Part shown: in pieces, positions 47,894-58,085 of the stretch | Numbering within the stretch: position 1 is the stretch's first letter | Layout of the letters: each line of letters begins with the position of its first letter | From: Plantago ovata | Lineage: Eukaryota; Streptophyta; Magnoliopsida; Lamiales; Plantaginaceae | Direction of reading: 5' to 3' | Length of the DNA stretch: 64,000 bases | NCBI GenBank assembly: GCA_028274465.1 | Contig: CM051457.1 | Coordinates: 10,815,908 to 10,879,907, forward strand | Made by a program: the position numbers and the translations under genes | Notes under the pieces: generated by a model | What the model saw: the letters and a program-made list of their open reading frames with translations, nothing else | Database searches by the model: none | What the model was told of the DNA's origin: nothing

Positions 47894-48622
47894 ATATCAT
47901 CTTTTGTATAATCCGTGACTACAAATAAGCTTTTTCCGTGTTTATATATGTTATTGTTTGTACTAGCGAGTTTCTTTGACGAATTCTTTTTGACTTCATG
48001 TTCATTATTGAGTCGGTTATACCGGACAGGCAGGTAGTACCGTAGTAGAAAGTATTTAATGTGGGGATCAAATGTTCTGTAGTTTGTGCGAGCTTTAGGA
48101 AAATTCCTGGAGCAATTACAAAACTATAACTTGAGGATGACTCCTTAATAAATCTGAAGCTGTTATGTCTTCATTGTGTTCTTTTAAGAAACTATGCTGT
48201 TTGGTTTGTAAGCCGTGAATTTTGAGCTCTCTAAAAGCAAATCATGGTATGTCCTTTTTATGTTTGGGAGTGCGGAGCATTGTTATTGTCTGAATGAGAG
48301 AAAATGCGGTATATGAATTCAAGTAGCAGAGTTCTATGGCCACCAAATATACCTATGATTATCTATGCTTCACATTTCTGTCTGCCATCCAAAATGTAGA
48401 GAGTATTTGCAAATGCTTTCTAAACATAGTTGTCTACTTTTAGGATGGATTATGATAGTATTTGTTATCTCAACTCTTGCGTTATCTAATTGAATGCATG
48501 TAATAATCACAATAGGATGATGATTATGGGAGCTATAAGTTTCATTGTATATTAGACATTTTTACACAACTTTAAGCAAGGCCAACAAAAGAATTGCTAA
48601 TCTGTGTGTTCTAGTTTTAGAG
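47894..48622. other. 3' flank of the cysteine synthase gene
   Basis: Presumed 3' UTR and intergenic sequence. No gene was seen. Confidence 0.5.
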
Positions 48623-48630
48623 CTATTATA

Positions 48631-49259
48631 TGGGTTAATTGCAGTTTTAGCCCCCCTAAGTCTCAGTCAACTTCGATTTTGGTCCAAAATTTGTATACGG
48701 TCCTATACGGACACGTGTCGCGTTTACATTGATTCTAACTTAATTTTTATTAAAAATGTAATATTGTGGTTTAAAGTTTTATAGAAATATGTTAGAAATT
48801 ATAAATTGAGTTTATAAATACAAATTAATTAAAAACATATTTAAAAAAAATTGGGGCGGAGCAGCCTTGCTCTGCCCAAAAAGTGGCGGAGCAGGCTGCT
48901 CCGCCTCTGCTAATGGGCGGAGCCCAAAATGTGGCGGAGCAGGCTGCTCCACCTATGTTAAAGGGCGGAGCAGTCTGCTCCGCCACTATTTGGGCGGAGC
49001 AGGGTTGCTCCGCCACCATTTTTTTTCTTTTTTTCTTTTTTTATATATTTAAATAATTAAAATCTTATTTATTAAGTTATGTTGGAGATTATTTGGATTG
49101 TACATAGAAGAACTAGTGGAATACGGTGAATTAGGGCGAACTAGGGTGTTTATACGGCGCTTTCTACGCACCGAGGGACTCAATTCGCCAATTCGCCTAA
49201 ACATAGGACCAAAATCGAAGTGGACTGAAACTTAGGGGACTAAAAGTGCAATTAACCCA
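48631..49259. mobile_element. TIR element, MULE-like, with GC-rich palindromic core
   Basis: A 629-bp element with terminal inverted repeats of about 52 bp (TGGGTTAATTGCA.TTTTAG.. and ..TTCGATTTTGGTCC). It is flanked by CTATTATA at 48623-48630 and 49260-49267; a shared T makes the duplication 8 or 9 bp. Long terminal repeats with about 9-bp duplications suggest a Mutator-like non-autonomous element. The interior carries an array of 21-nt palindromes and no transposase. Confidence 0.8.
48854..49017. repeat. Array of GGCGGAGCAG..CTGCTCCGCC palindromes
   Basis: Within the element, about 164 bp contain five variants of the 21-22 nt palindrome GGCGGAGCAG-N-CTGCTCCGCC, separated by short AT-rich spacers (AAAAAGT, AAAATGT, ACTATTT and similar), plus one half unit GGCGGAGCCC. 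Its GC content contrasts sharply with the AT-rich surroundings. Overlapping open frames on both strands (CSAPP-type repeats) follow from the palindromes and are not genes. Confidence 0.85.
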
Positions 49260-49475
49260 CTATTATATGCTACCTACTGGCAATCTGAAAAAGAAAAGCA
49301 CCCTGTGAGTAAATTAGAGCAGAAATCTCCCATGCAGTTGAAATACCCCTCTGCCTGGCTTGCGAATGCGAAGCAAAAACTGCATCATAACATGAATACA
49401 TACATGAGAGAATACCACAATACATACATGCATTCAAATTATTAGGTATAGGTCTGATTGAAAAGCTAGGAAAAT

Positions 49476-49694
49476 TTACCAGTTGGCCATGAACAAGGAT
49501 GGGTTGATTTCGTCCTTCATACTACTTTTGAACTTCTTCTTGCCTTTCTTCTTGCCCATTGATTGTGTTTCTGGTGCGTCTTTTGCTTCTTTAACTTCAT
49601 CTAATGCTTCTTCGACCGCCTCTACAACCGCTTCTTCCACTGCCTGGAATGCTTCTTTTGCTACCTCTTCCACCACCTCTATGAAATCCTCCAT
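49476..49694 (-). CDS. Small acidic-helix/basic-tail protein, uncertain
   Basis: A 72-codon frame. The N-terminal 36 residues form a highly acidic predicted helix with Glu and Ala/Val spacing (MEDFIEVVEEVAKEAFQAV, then EEAVVEAVEEALDEV), followed by DAPETQS, a basic GKKKGKKKFK patch and INPSLFMANW. The patterned composition is unlike random intergenic frames in this window. The last codons include AACTG|GTAAAT, a possible splice donor, so the stop may be read through by splicing. I do not recognise the family; it may be a real small gene or part of a larger one. Confidence 0.4.
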   Translation of the reverse strand: MEDFIEVVEEVAKEAFQAVEEAVVEAVEEALDEVKEAKDAPETQSMGKKKGKKKFKSSMKDEINPSLFMANW

Positions 49695-50402
49695 TTTCCT
49701 GACATTCTGTGTTTATGTTCTTTTCCCCAACAATTCTTAATTTAGTTGCGAGGTAAACAATGTTTCTCTCCATTTACATGGCAGAAGATTCTTTATGTTC
49801 TGTTCCTAATTTTAGAAAACCACCTGAAGTCGGTATGTGCTGGTGATCTACGGCTTTCTGTTTAGAAGTTTTTTGAACAATCACTATAAATACCGAAAAT
49901 GAGCCTTCTTGGCTCCGAAAAAGAACTACTGGGCTTTGTTTTAATCTACACCCTCCGGTTGGGATTGATTTGGCCAAGGGAAAATTTGTGGTACAGTAGT
50001 GAGAAATGAGAGTATGATCTAAAAGCATGAACAGTGTGAAATGAATTTTATTTTTATGTTAAATAGTGGACAAGGTTCTAGTAAACAAACTGATTAACGA
50101 AATGTTTAACTAAGAACATGTTTGTTAATTCAGTTGCCACATAACGTGTGAGTGAAATATAGCCACATGAAAAATGTTTAATCCTTGAAATATGCTACTC
50201 CCTATTTGCGTTAGAGGATGGTGAGTGGTGTTATGAAGTCTTTTCCTTGTAGTGCCTGTAACATTCTGTGGTGGGGTTTGTATTACAATTTCCATGAATG
50301 AGCTTTTGTGGACATGTGTAACTCATAAAATGCCTAAAATTCGAAGACGGAGATGGGTGGAGAATTATAATCTTCAAATTAGGTGAAATTCTCTACAATA
50401 GT
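49695..50402. other. Intergenic, no gene seen
   Basis: If the small frame at 49476-49694 is real, this is its promoter side. I see no element with clear ends. Confidence 0.4.
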
Positions 50403-50696
50403 ATTTTTGTTTTTTAAATGGCTAAAAAATTTATTAATTAAAAAGGAGTATAAAATCACAACCAACAAGGATAATATTCCATCAACACAACCTAGTACAT
50501 AAGGCCTAAAAAGTACCAAAAATACCAACCAAAACAGCCTAGGGGCACCTCTTCACCAAAGAACACGAATCTTTTCGTACCACCAATAAAAGACAAGCTT
50601 TGTGCACCACTTGAGGACCTTATAAACCATTCCCAACACCAAAAAGCACCATTAAACCAACAAGGAGCTAAGAAGTGAAGGAAACTCGAGGGATAG
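50403..50696 (-). mobile_element. Possible LINE 3' tail, host of the copia insertion
   Basis: On the minus strand the stretch ends ..TTAATTAATAAATTTTTTAGCCATTTAAAAAAC, resembling an A-tailed LINE end. It is A/C-rich on the plus strand (CCAACCAAAACAGCC, AACCAACAAGG). The copia element inserted at its left side in minus-strand terms, and the interrupted sequence probably resumes at 55519. No reverse transcriptase is visible, so the class is uncertain. Confidence 0.35.
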
Positions 50697-50867
50697 TGAT
50701 AGATTATATAATTAGTTTGTATATAATTAGATAATCTTAGCGTAGAAGTTAGTTTATAGTTAGGACATCTATTTACTTATGCGATAATGATTAGGACTCT
50801 TTATATTGTATTGCCTATATATTGTTACGTAATAGAATGAAATCATTCACGGGAAATATTTCTTACA
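50697..50867 (+). repeat. 5' LTR of the copia element
   Basis: 171 bp, TG...CA ends. AT-rich with TTATATTGTATTGCC and ATGAAATCATTCACG near its 3' part. It should contain the element's promoter. Confidence 0.95.
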
Positions 50868-50875
50868 TGGTATCA
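50868..50875 (+). other. Primer binding site (initiator Met tRNA)
   Basis: TGGTATCA follows the 5' LTR directly and is complementary to the 3' end of the initiator methionine tRNA, the common primer of plant copia elements. The match ends after eight bases (CTTAGG follows). Confidence 0.8.
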
Positions 50876-51428
50876 CTTAGGTTCTGATCTCCGCTGCAAA
50901 CCTCATCTCTATTCTTCTCCGTCCTCACGACGCCAAAAGAAAGAAAAAAAAAAAGCATTAACCACCCCTGCCGTATCAATATACTAGCCGCATCTCTATT
51001 CTTCCGTCCTATATTCTTCCTCACTAATCTATATTCACGCACCAACCACCTCTGCCGTATTACTCCATCAATTAATTAATTTAATTAATTAATTAATTCA
51101 TTGATTTGTTTCTTAATCTCGGTCCTATATTTCTTCCTCACCAATCTCCGTCCTCTATTTCTTTCTTTACGTTGGTTAATCCATCCATGATTAACTAATT
51201 AATTACTTAGTTGCTTCACCATCCTCCTGCTGCACATATATATATCCCTTCATATATACTCCTCAACTCCAATTGATATATTGCTGAGCAATTAATATAT
51301 TTTTGCCGCATATCAATTGCGCATCGACCCCCTGCCGCATAATCGTTATTTGCCGCATCTCATCTCATCTCTTTTCATCTCTATCTGATTACCGCACCTG
51401 TTAGCATCAATCCTGTTATCTTTTCACC

Positions 51429-51800
51429 ATGACCGGCTCTACTTCATCTCCTCCTCCAGCTCCCGTACCGGCTAGCCCACATCATCAGTACGGGCATTGG
51501 CCGTGGGTACCCCAATCCCCTGCCCCTCCTACCGCTCCACTGTGCCCGTTTCCCATTACTGCCTGGACCCGACCGCAACAGCCGGTCCCGAATCCGAACG
51601 TCGGTATCTTGGGCCCTGCTCCTAGCCAACGAGCATATGCGGCTTATGCTGGGACTCCAGTTTCTACTTTCCCGAATGATATTAATGCGGCTATGCACAC
51701 GCTCGCATTGCATCCACCATACCCATTTTGGTACATGGACACCGGCGCAACCTCTCACATGACTTCCACCACTGGTACTCTCTCGTCTTATTTAATTTGA
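51429..51800 (+). pseudogene. Copia gag remnant and protease start
   Basis: A frame of 123 codons starts MTGSTSSPPPAPVP and passes a Pro-rich linker straight to the aspartic protease active site (WYMDTGATSHMTS). The gag capsid part and the CCHC zinc knuckle that normally sit between are absent, so gag has lost most of its length. The frame then shifts after LSSY, by the equivalent of one lost base. Confidence 0.85.
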
Positions 51801-53821
51801 GCAATTCTAATTCAAATATTGTTGTGGGTAATGGTCAGTCAATTCCGATTCGTGGTTATGGTCATACTAGTATCTCTCCTCCACACCCTCCGTTATCTCT
51901 AAAAAATGTCTTGCATGCTCCCAACCTTATCAAAAACCTGATTTCTGTCCGTCAATTTACCACCGATAATTCCGTGTTAGTTGTATTTTATCCTTATAGA
52001 TTGTCTGTTCTGGATTTTCAAACGCGGGTGCCTATCATGCGATGCAATAGTCAAGGGGCTCTATATCCTTTGACATCCCTCACCTCGTCAACATCCAGTC
52101 CATCCACATTTGCTGCAATTTCTTCTGACCTCTGGCATGCACGTTTGGGTCATCCGGGAATTTCAATTTTAGAAAATCTTCACTTAGCTAGTGATATTAC
52201 ATGTACTTAGTCAGTCAATTTCGATTCGTGGTTATGGTCATACTAGTATCTCTCCCCCACACCCTCCGTTATCTCTAAAAAATGTCTTGCATGCTCCCAA
52301 CCTTATCAAAAACCTGATTTCTGTCCGTCAATTTACCACCGATAATTCCGTGTCAGTTGTTTTTTATCCTTATAGATTGTCTGTTCTGGATTTTCAAACG
52401 GGGGTGCCTATCATGCGATGCAATAGTCAAGGGGCTCTATATCCTTTGACATCCCTCACCTCGTCAACATCCAGTCCATCCACATTTGCTGCAATTTCTT
52501 CTGACCTCTGGCATGCACGTTTGGGTCATCCGGGAATTTCAATTTTAGAAAATCTTCACTTAGCTAGTGATATTACATGTACTAAGCCTTCACTTTCTAG
52601 CTCTCGTCGTTCTTGTATTCTTGGCAAACATGTGAAATTGCCGTTTTCTTCTTCTTTGACTACTACTTTGTCGCCTTTTGATATTTTACATAGTGATTTA
52701 TGGACATCTCCAGTTTTAAGTACTTCTGGTCATAGGTATTATGTGCTTTTTCTGGATGATTATTCTAATTTTGTATGGACCTTCCCTATATCACACAAGT
52801 CTGATGTCTATGATAAATTTGTGCTTCTCAAGAATCATATCTCTACCCAATTTGAACGTACTATAAAGAATATTCAATGTGATAATGGGGGGGGGGGGGG
52901 GGGAGTATGATAATGCTCGTTTTCATACTTTTTGTGCATCCAATGGAATATGTTTTCGCTTTTCTTGCCCTCACACCTCTTCTCAAAATGGCAAAGCTGA
53001 ACGTAAAATTCGATCAATCAATAATATCATGCGCACCTTATTGACTCATGCGTCCTTACCTCCATCATTTTGGCATCATGCCCTCCAAATGGCCACCTAT
53101 CTCATTAATATTTTGCCTAGTAAAATATTAAATTATGCCTCTCCAGTTCAACTCCTTTATCATCGTATGCCATCATACTCTCATCTCCGTGTGTTTTGGT
53201 TGTCATTGCTGTCCTCTTATACCAAACATTACTATTCATAAATTGCAAGCACGTTCTATGCCGTGTGTATTTTTAGGTTATCCTCCAGATCACCGTGGCT
53301 ATAAGTGTTATGATTTATCATCTCGCAAAGTGATTATATCTCGTCACGTTCAGTTTGATGAGACTCAATTTCCTTTTTCTTCTCTTCCTTCACCATCAAA
53401 TGGTTCATATGATTTTTTAGATCATTCCCCCACTCTTTGGCTTCAAAATTTGTTGCATGCCCCATGCCCAACACTTGATCCGGTGTCACCGGCCCAGCCT
53501 AGTTCCCATCCTCTCCAGCCCAATCGGCTACCTCTCATCTGGGCTCACCAGCACCTCCGGCCCAATCCAGTACCACCCCATCTCCAGCGCAATCCAGCTC
53601 GTCTTTGGACTCGGATGGCAGCCCTATTTCGCCCGCTTCACAGCGTCCAAGTGTTGATCCTATTCCCATACATCCAGACATTCGGCCTTCTCCACCTCCC
53701 CGTGCCCTTCCAAGTCCAAGTAAGATGGTCACGCGTAGTCAACGTGGTTATTTTGCTCCCAAAAAAATTTTGGATTTGCATACTACGGTATCAAAATCGC
53801 CACTTCCTCGTAAACCTCTAG
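51728..53821 (+). pseudogene. Copia protease-integrase region, broken
   Basis: Homology continues across frames: protease C-terminus (VVGNGQSIPIRGYG), GAG-preintegrase (DLWHARLGHPG), and integrase core (FDILHSDLWTSP, DDYSNFVWTFP, NIQCDNGGG, then PHTSSQNGKAERKIR) up to VFLGYPPDHRGYKCYD. Breaks are a 376-bp tandem duplication (51835-52210 and 52211-52586), a run of 17 G at 52887-52903 in the DNGGEYDN region, an extra T near 53190 and a frame change between about 53535 and 53650. One of the zinc-binding cysteines before ILGK is also lost. Confidence 0.85.
51835..52586 (+). repeat. 376-bp tandem duplication inside copia pol
   Basis: The blocks 51835-52210 and 52211-52586 are nearly identical (start TCAGTCAATT(C/T)CGATTCG; end GATATTACATGTACT). 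Because 376 is not a multiple of three, the second copy is in another frame, and the junction carries a stop. The few differences show the duplication is about as young as the insertion. Confidence 0.9.
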
Positions 53822-55350
53822 ATGCCCTTAATGACCCGAATTGGAAAATGGCTATGCAAGATGAATTTGATGCTCTTATTAATAATAAGACGTGGGATTT
53901 GGTGCCCCGTCCTCATAATGTTAATGTTATTCGTTCTATGTGGATTTTTGCTCATAAAGAACGGTCTGATGGTACTTTTGAGCAACATAAGGCTCGTCTT
54001 GTAGGTGATGGAAAGACTGAACAGGTTGGCATCGATTGCGGTGAGACTTTTAGTCATGTGGTTAAGCCAGCTACGATTCGTACAGTTCTCAGTCTTTCCC
54101 TTTCTAAGGGCTGGCAACTGCGTCAGTTGGATGTGAAGAATGCTTTCTTGCATGGAGAGCTTAATGAGACAGTTTGTATGCATCAACCTATGGGTTTTCG
54201 TGACCCTGTTCATCCGGATCATGTGTGTCTTCTTCGAAAATCGTTGTATGGCTTGAAACAGGCGCCCAGGGCGTGGTATAAGCGTTTTGCTGATTTCTTG
54301 CTTTCTCTGGGTTTTACTAATAGTAAATCTGACACCTCCTTGCTTATATTCCGGAATGGCTCCCAGATGGCCTATATTCTTCTCTATGTTGATGATATCA
54401 TTCTGACTGCTTCTTCTGATTCTCTCCGGTGCTCTATTATGAATCATCTTGCTTCTGAATTTGCCATGAAGGATTTGGGTCCCTTGCATTATTTTCTTGG
54501 AGTGGCCGTGACTCGTCATCAGGATGGAATTTTTCTCTCTCAACGCAAGTATGCAGGTGAAATTATTGAGCGGGCCGGCATGTCCTCTTGTAACCCGGCC
54601 AGAACACCAGTCGACACTAAGCCAAAGCTCAGTGGCTCCTCCGGCACCCCCTATGCCGACCCCACACAGTACCGCAGTCTTGCCGGTGCCTTGCAATATC
54701 TCACCTTTACTCGTCCGGATATTTCTTATGTTGTTCAGCAGATTTGTCTACATATGCATGATCCTAAGGTTGAACATATGAATGCCCTAAAACGCATTCT
54801 TAGATATCTTCAGGGTACGCTTGAGTATGGACTTCATCTATATTCTTCTTCATCTTCTATGCTTGTTTCCTACACTGATGCTGATTGGGCGGGTTGTCCC
54901 GATACACGTCGATCGACGTCAGGTTACTGTGTTTTTCTTGGGAATAATCTACTCTCCTGGTCTGCCAAACGACAACCTACCATTTCTCGCTCCAGTGCGG
55001 AAGCTGAATATCGTGGGATCGCTAATGTTGTTTCTGAGTCATGTTGGCTTCGCAACTTACTGTTGGAGCTTCATTGTCCGATTTCCAAAGCTACACTTGT
55101 CTATTGTGACAATGTAAGTGCCATCTACTTATCTGGGAATCCGGTGCAACATCAACGCACCAAGCATATTGAGATAGATATTCATTTTGTTCGTGAACAA
55201 GTTGCTCGTGGGCAGGTTCGTGTGCTACATGTGCCTTCTCGCTATCAGATAGCGGATATTTTCACCAAAGGACTACCGCAAGTGCTCTTTGATGATTTTC
55301 GTACCAGTCTCAATGTGTGTCAACCTCCCGTTTCGACTGCGGGGGTGTGA
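53605..55350 (+). CDS. Copia reverse transcriptase and RNase H, open frame
   Basis: 581 codons, open. It starts in the Pro/Ser linker after integrase. The reverse transcriptase begins near DPNWKMAMQDEFDAL and includes TFSHVVKPATIR, QLDVKNAFLHGEL and the catalytic LYVDDIILT. RNase H has SYTDADWAGCPDTRRSTSGY, SRSSAEAEYR and YCDNVSAIYLSGNP, ending KHIEIDIHFVREQV and IADIFTKGLP. The annotated Met is not a real start, since this is the 3' part of the polyprotein. The stop TGA is the first three bases of the 3' LTR. Confidence 0.92.
   Translation: MDSDGSPISPASQRPSVDPIPIHPDIRPSPPPRALPSPSKMVTRSQRGYFAPKKILDLHTTVSKSPLPRKPLDALNDPNWKMAMQDEFDALINNKTWDLVPRPHNVNVIRSMWIFAHKERSDGTFEQHKARLVGDGKTEQVGIDCGETFSHVVKPATIRTVLSLSLSKGWQLRQLDVKNAFLHGELNETVCMHQPMGFRDPVHPDHVCLLRKSLYGLKQAPRAWYKRFADFLLSLGFTNSKSDTSLLIFRNGSQMAYILLYVDDIILTASSDSLRCSIMNHLASEFAMKDLGPLHYFLGVAVTRHQDGIFLSQRKYAGEIIERAGMSSCNPARTPVDTKPKLSGSSGTPYADPTQYRSLAGALQYLTFTRPDISYVVQQICLHMHDPKVEHMNALKRILRYLQGTLEYGLHLYSSSSSMLVSYTDADWAGCPDTRRSTSGYCVFLGNNLLSWSAKRQPTISRSSAEAEYRGIANVVSESCWLRNLLLELHCPISKATLVYCDNVSAIYLSGNPVQHQRTKHIEIDIHFVREQVARGQVRVLHVPSRYQIADIFTKGLPQVLFDDFRTSLNVCQPPVSTAGV
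55339..55347 (+). other. Polypurine tract
   Basis: GCGGGGGTG immediately before the 3' LTR, the plus-strand priming site. Confidence 0.7.
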
Positions 55351-55518
55351 TAGATTATATAATTAGTTTGTATATAATTAGATAATCTTAGCATAGAAGT
55401 TAGTTTATAGTTAGGACATCTATTTACTTATGCGATAATGATTAGGACTCTTTGTATTGTATTGACTATATATTGTTACGTAATAGAATGAAATTATTCA
55501 CGAGAAATATTTCTTACA
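55348..55518 (+). repeat. 3' LTR of the copia element
   Basis: 171 bp, five substitutions from the 5' LTR (for example GCATAG for GCGTAG and CTTTGTATTG for CTTTATATTG). The first three bases form the pol stop codon. Confidence 0.95.
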
Positions 55519-57480
55519 GATATAACACCTCCGCGCTAGAGAACCACTCTAACTTCCCCGGCTCTTACTTACACCCAACTCTCTACAATAATATCAATAA
55601 ACTATATATAGCAAAACCGAAAAGCCCTGATGAGTGTCACGCTCATTTCAGTTGACACTTGACATTCGACATTGCGCACAAGAGTCGTGTGTTCTGAACT
55701 TTGCTTTAAGGTCCTTGTGGACTTGCACAAAAAATGAATTTCACGTCCTACTATCGGCTTTGAATGAAATATCTGCACTCAACTTCTATCCAAATCTATT
55801 AAAGATTTGACATAGTATAAATAGTTGGAACGGAACCATTGGACCCATAATTTTCAATTTTCATAAGTCTTCGAAGGATGGTTATAGATTTGGACCTATA
55901 TTGGATCAGTGTAGGATACATTTGGGACCAATTTAGATTTGAATTCATTTTCAACCCATATATTAATAATGTTTACGGTAAAAGTATGTAACTAAAAGGA
56001 TGTAAAAGTATGGTCATCTAAATCACCTTAGCCATTGCGACCCCGCAATGTAGAACCGCGGACTCACTCTGCCATGCTAAATATGATACTTCTTTCACTT
56101 TTATTGGTCTGTATTTTTTTCTTTCTAAAACTTGATTGCGTGTCTTTATTTTGGGAACTTATTTGTAGAAAAAACTACTACTAGAAAGCCATCCTGATTT
56201 TGTATCCCTCACATCTGCATATGTGCTTCGGTGCTGTCGGGGTTGCTGAAGCAGAAGAAAGTTGATTTGTAATGCACCAAAAATCAAACGATGAAATTAA
56301 ATTACAGTTCAAAATCGATTTATTGGTTTATCGAAATGGCGGCAGTCCAGCCCTGACGTAAGTTAGGCCTGTAAAGCAATAAAAAAAATATAATTAAAAT
56401 CAGCTCTGCGAATAACATGTGCTATTTTTTAATGTATTTGCAGACTTGCGAAAGTCTTTGATTGGGAAGCTTCACTTGTTAATTATAACCACATTTTGCT
56501 TCAAAACCTATGCAATTAAATATACTTGCTAGTTTTTTTTTTTTAAGAAACATATATATACTAATATACTTGCCAGTTAATGGTCCCAACAAATTTTTAT
56601 TTATTAATTTATACTTCCTCCACGGCTTCACCCCATAAAAATTATATCATTTTTTTTTTTAAAAAGTAAAATTATATCATTAGAATTGAGCATATAATTT
56701 ATTTTTAGATATAAAAGTAGATAGATAAAATATGAAAAATATTATGTGAAATAGATAAAATGTACATAAAATGAACAATAGTACAAGACACTTATAAATA
56801 AAAAAATGAGTATAGTTCTACGGGGCGGTGTTAATTATTATCACTTCTTTCTTATTTTAGAACGGCAATTATTACAACTACTCTCATACATTATTATTAT
56901 AAAAATATTGTAAACCACCATATTTATCCAAACTTAAACCAACCTTATAACTCTGTCACGGCCATGAATCGAACTATGCACCTCTTCTTTTATTATTCCA
57001 ACTATTTATCACTGAACCAGCTTTATCCTCACTGATTATTATCACTTCTAGTTTCTGACTTAGATAAAGTTGAATTTTACAACTGAAGGAACACGAAAAA
57101 CACACATGCCACATTCATTTTCTAGAAGATAAACAAGACTATATGTTTTGCCTCTTAATTTGCATGTCAAATTGCCATATGTTTTTTAAGTCACTATATT
57201 TTCTAGCCTAAGGAAAATTGTGTCCAAGATATTAATTAATTAGCAGCCACTATATAATTCATATTCTGCTATCGAATTGGCCATGATCTACATGTTTTCC
57301 ATTGGCTAGCACGGCAACTAAGTCAGCAGGTTTTTCTGGTGCACTCGGCTATGATGAACCCATGGCCGAATAGACTTGATAACACATTCCGTTTTAGCGA
57401 TTTATTTATTTTTCTGAGCATTCAATTTCTGGCAGTATCATGATAGAATTGTCAAACGAATCATTCCGATCAGATCCGGA

Positions 57481-57598
57481 TCGGATTGTTTCGAGTGATT
57501 AATTTTGTTTCGAATGAATTTGGATTAGATTTGAATTGAATTGTTCAATTCGGATTGGATTGTTTCGAGTGAGTAATTTTGTTTTCGATGACTTCGGA
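57481..57598. repeat. Tandem repeat, 74-bp period
   Basis: Two blocks (57481-57524 and 57555-57598) share GGATTGTTTCGAGTGA.TAA and TTTTGTTT(T)CGA.TGA. The surrounding 200 bp are rich in TTCGGAT and GGATCGG motifs, as in an old satellite-like or element-derived sequence. Confidence 0.6.
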
Positions 57599-58009
57599 TC
57601 GGTTTCGAATGTGTTCGGATTTCGGGTCTTGATCGAATTCAAGTGTTATTCGGGTTATAAAATTTCAAAACATTTCGGATCGGGTGAATCTGATAGGGTC
57701 AATTCGGATTCAGTATTAATTGAATATTTGTACACAAAATCATTTTTAAAATGAAAATTTATGAGTTAGTTTAAATTTTAAATTTAAACTATAAGTTAGT
57801 TATAGATGAAATATTTATTAATTATTATAATTGAAATTAGCTATATTGTTTTATTTCTACTATGTAATTGAAGAGTAATTTGTAGTTAAGTTCAAACTAT
57901 CTTCAATGAAAATATCAAAACGGATAAATGTAGAGTGAAGGAGGAAGTATGTTCCCACTTAGAACAGTTTACTACGTGTTCATTAGTTTTTCTTGCTCTT
58001 AGCCTTTAA

Positions 58010-58085
58010 ACGTTTTATTGTATCATAGTTGCCTTTAAATTTCCAAAACGTTTTATTGTATCATAGTTGCCTTTAAATTTCCAAA
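58010..58085. repeat. Tandem repeat, two perfect 38-bp units
   Basis: ACGTTTTATTGTATCATAGT followed by TGCCTTTAAATTTCCAAA occurs twice head to tail (58010-58047 and 58048-58085). GCCTTTAAACG just before it suggests part of a further copy. Confidence 0.9.

Larger units (their letters stand above)
50697..55518 (+). mobile_element. Ty1/copia LTR retrotransposon, recent but defective
   Basis: A complete 4.8-kb element. The 171-bp LTRs (50697-50867 and 55348-55518) begin TGATAG and end TTACA; I count five differences between them (about 97% identity), so the insertion is recent. The flanks GATAG/GATAT give a 5-bp target duplication with one mismatch. The primer binding site TGGTATCA follows the 5' LTR; the polypurine tract GCGGGGGTG precedes the 3' LTR. 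The order protease, integrase, reverse transcriptase, RNase H defines copia. Most of gag is missing, a 376-bp tandem duplication lies between the protease and integrase regions, and several frameshifts break pol. It cannot be autonomous, but the reverse transcriptase-RNase H frame is open. Confidence 0.96.

Noticed and set aside
48854..49017. Regular palindromes with spacers, recalling a CRISPR array
   Set aside because: Plant nuclear DNA, very short AT spacers of 6-15 nt, no cas genes, and the array sits within a TIR element.
48825..49052. Overlapping open frames on both strands with CSAPP-type repeats
   Set aside because: They follow from palindromic GC-rich repeats inside a transposon; there is no start context, homology or transcript signal.
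53818..54696. 292-codon open frame antisense to copia reverse transcriptase
   Set aside because: A shadow of the real coding strand, with no domain that I recognise.
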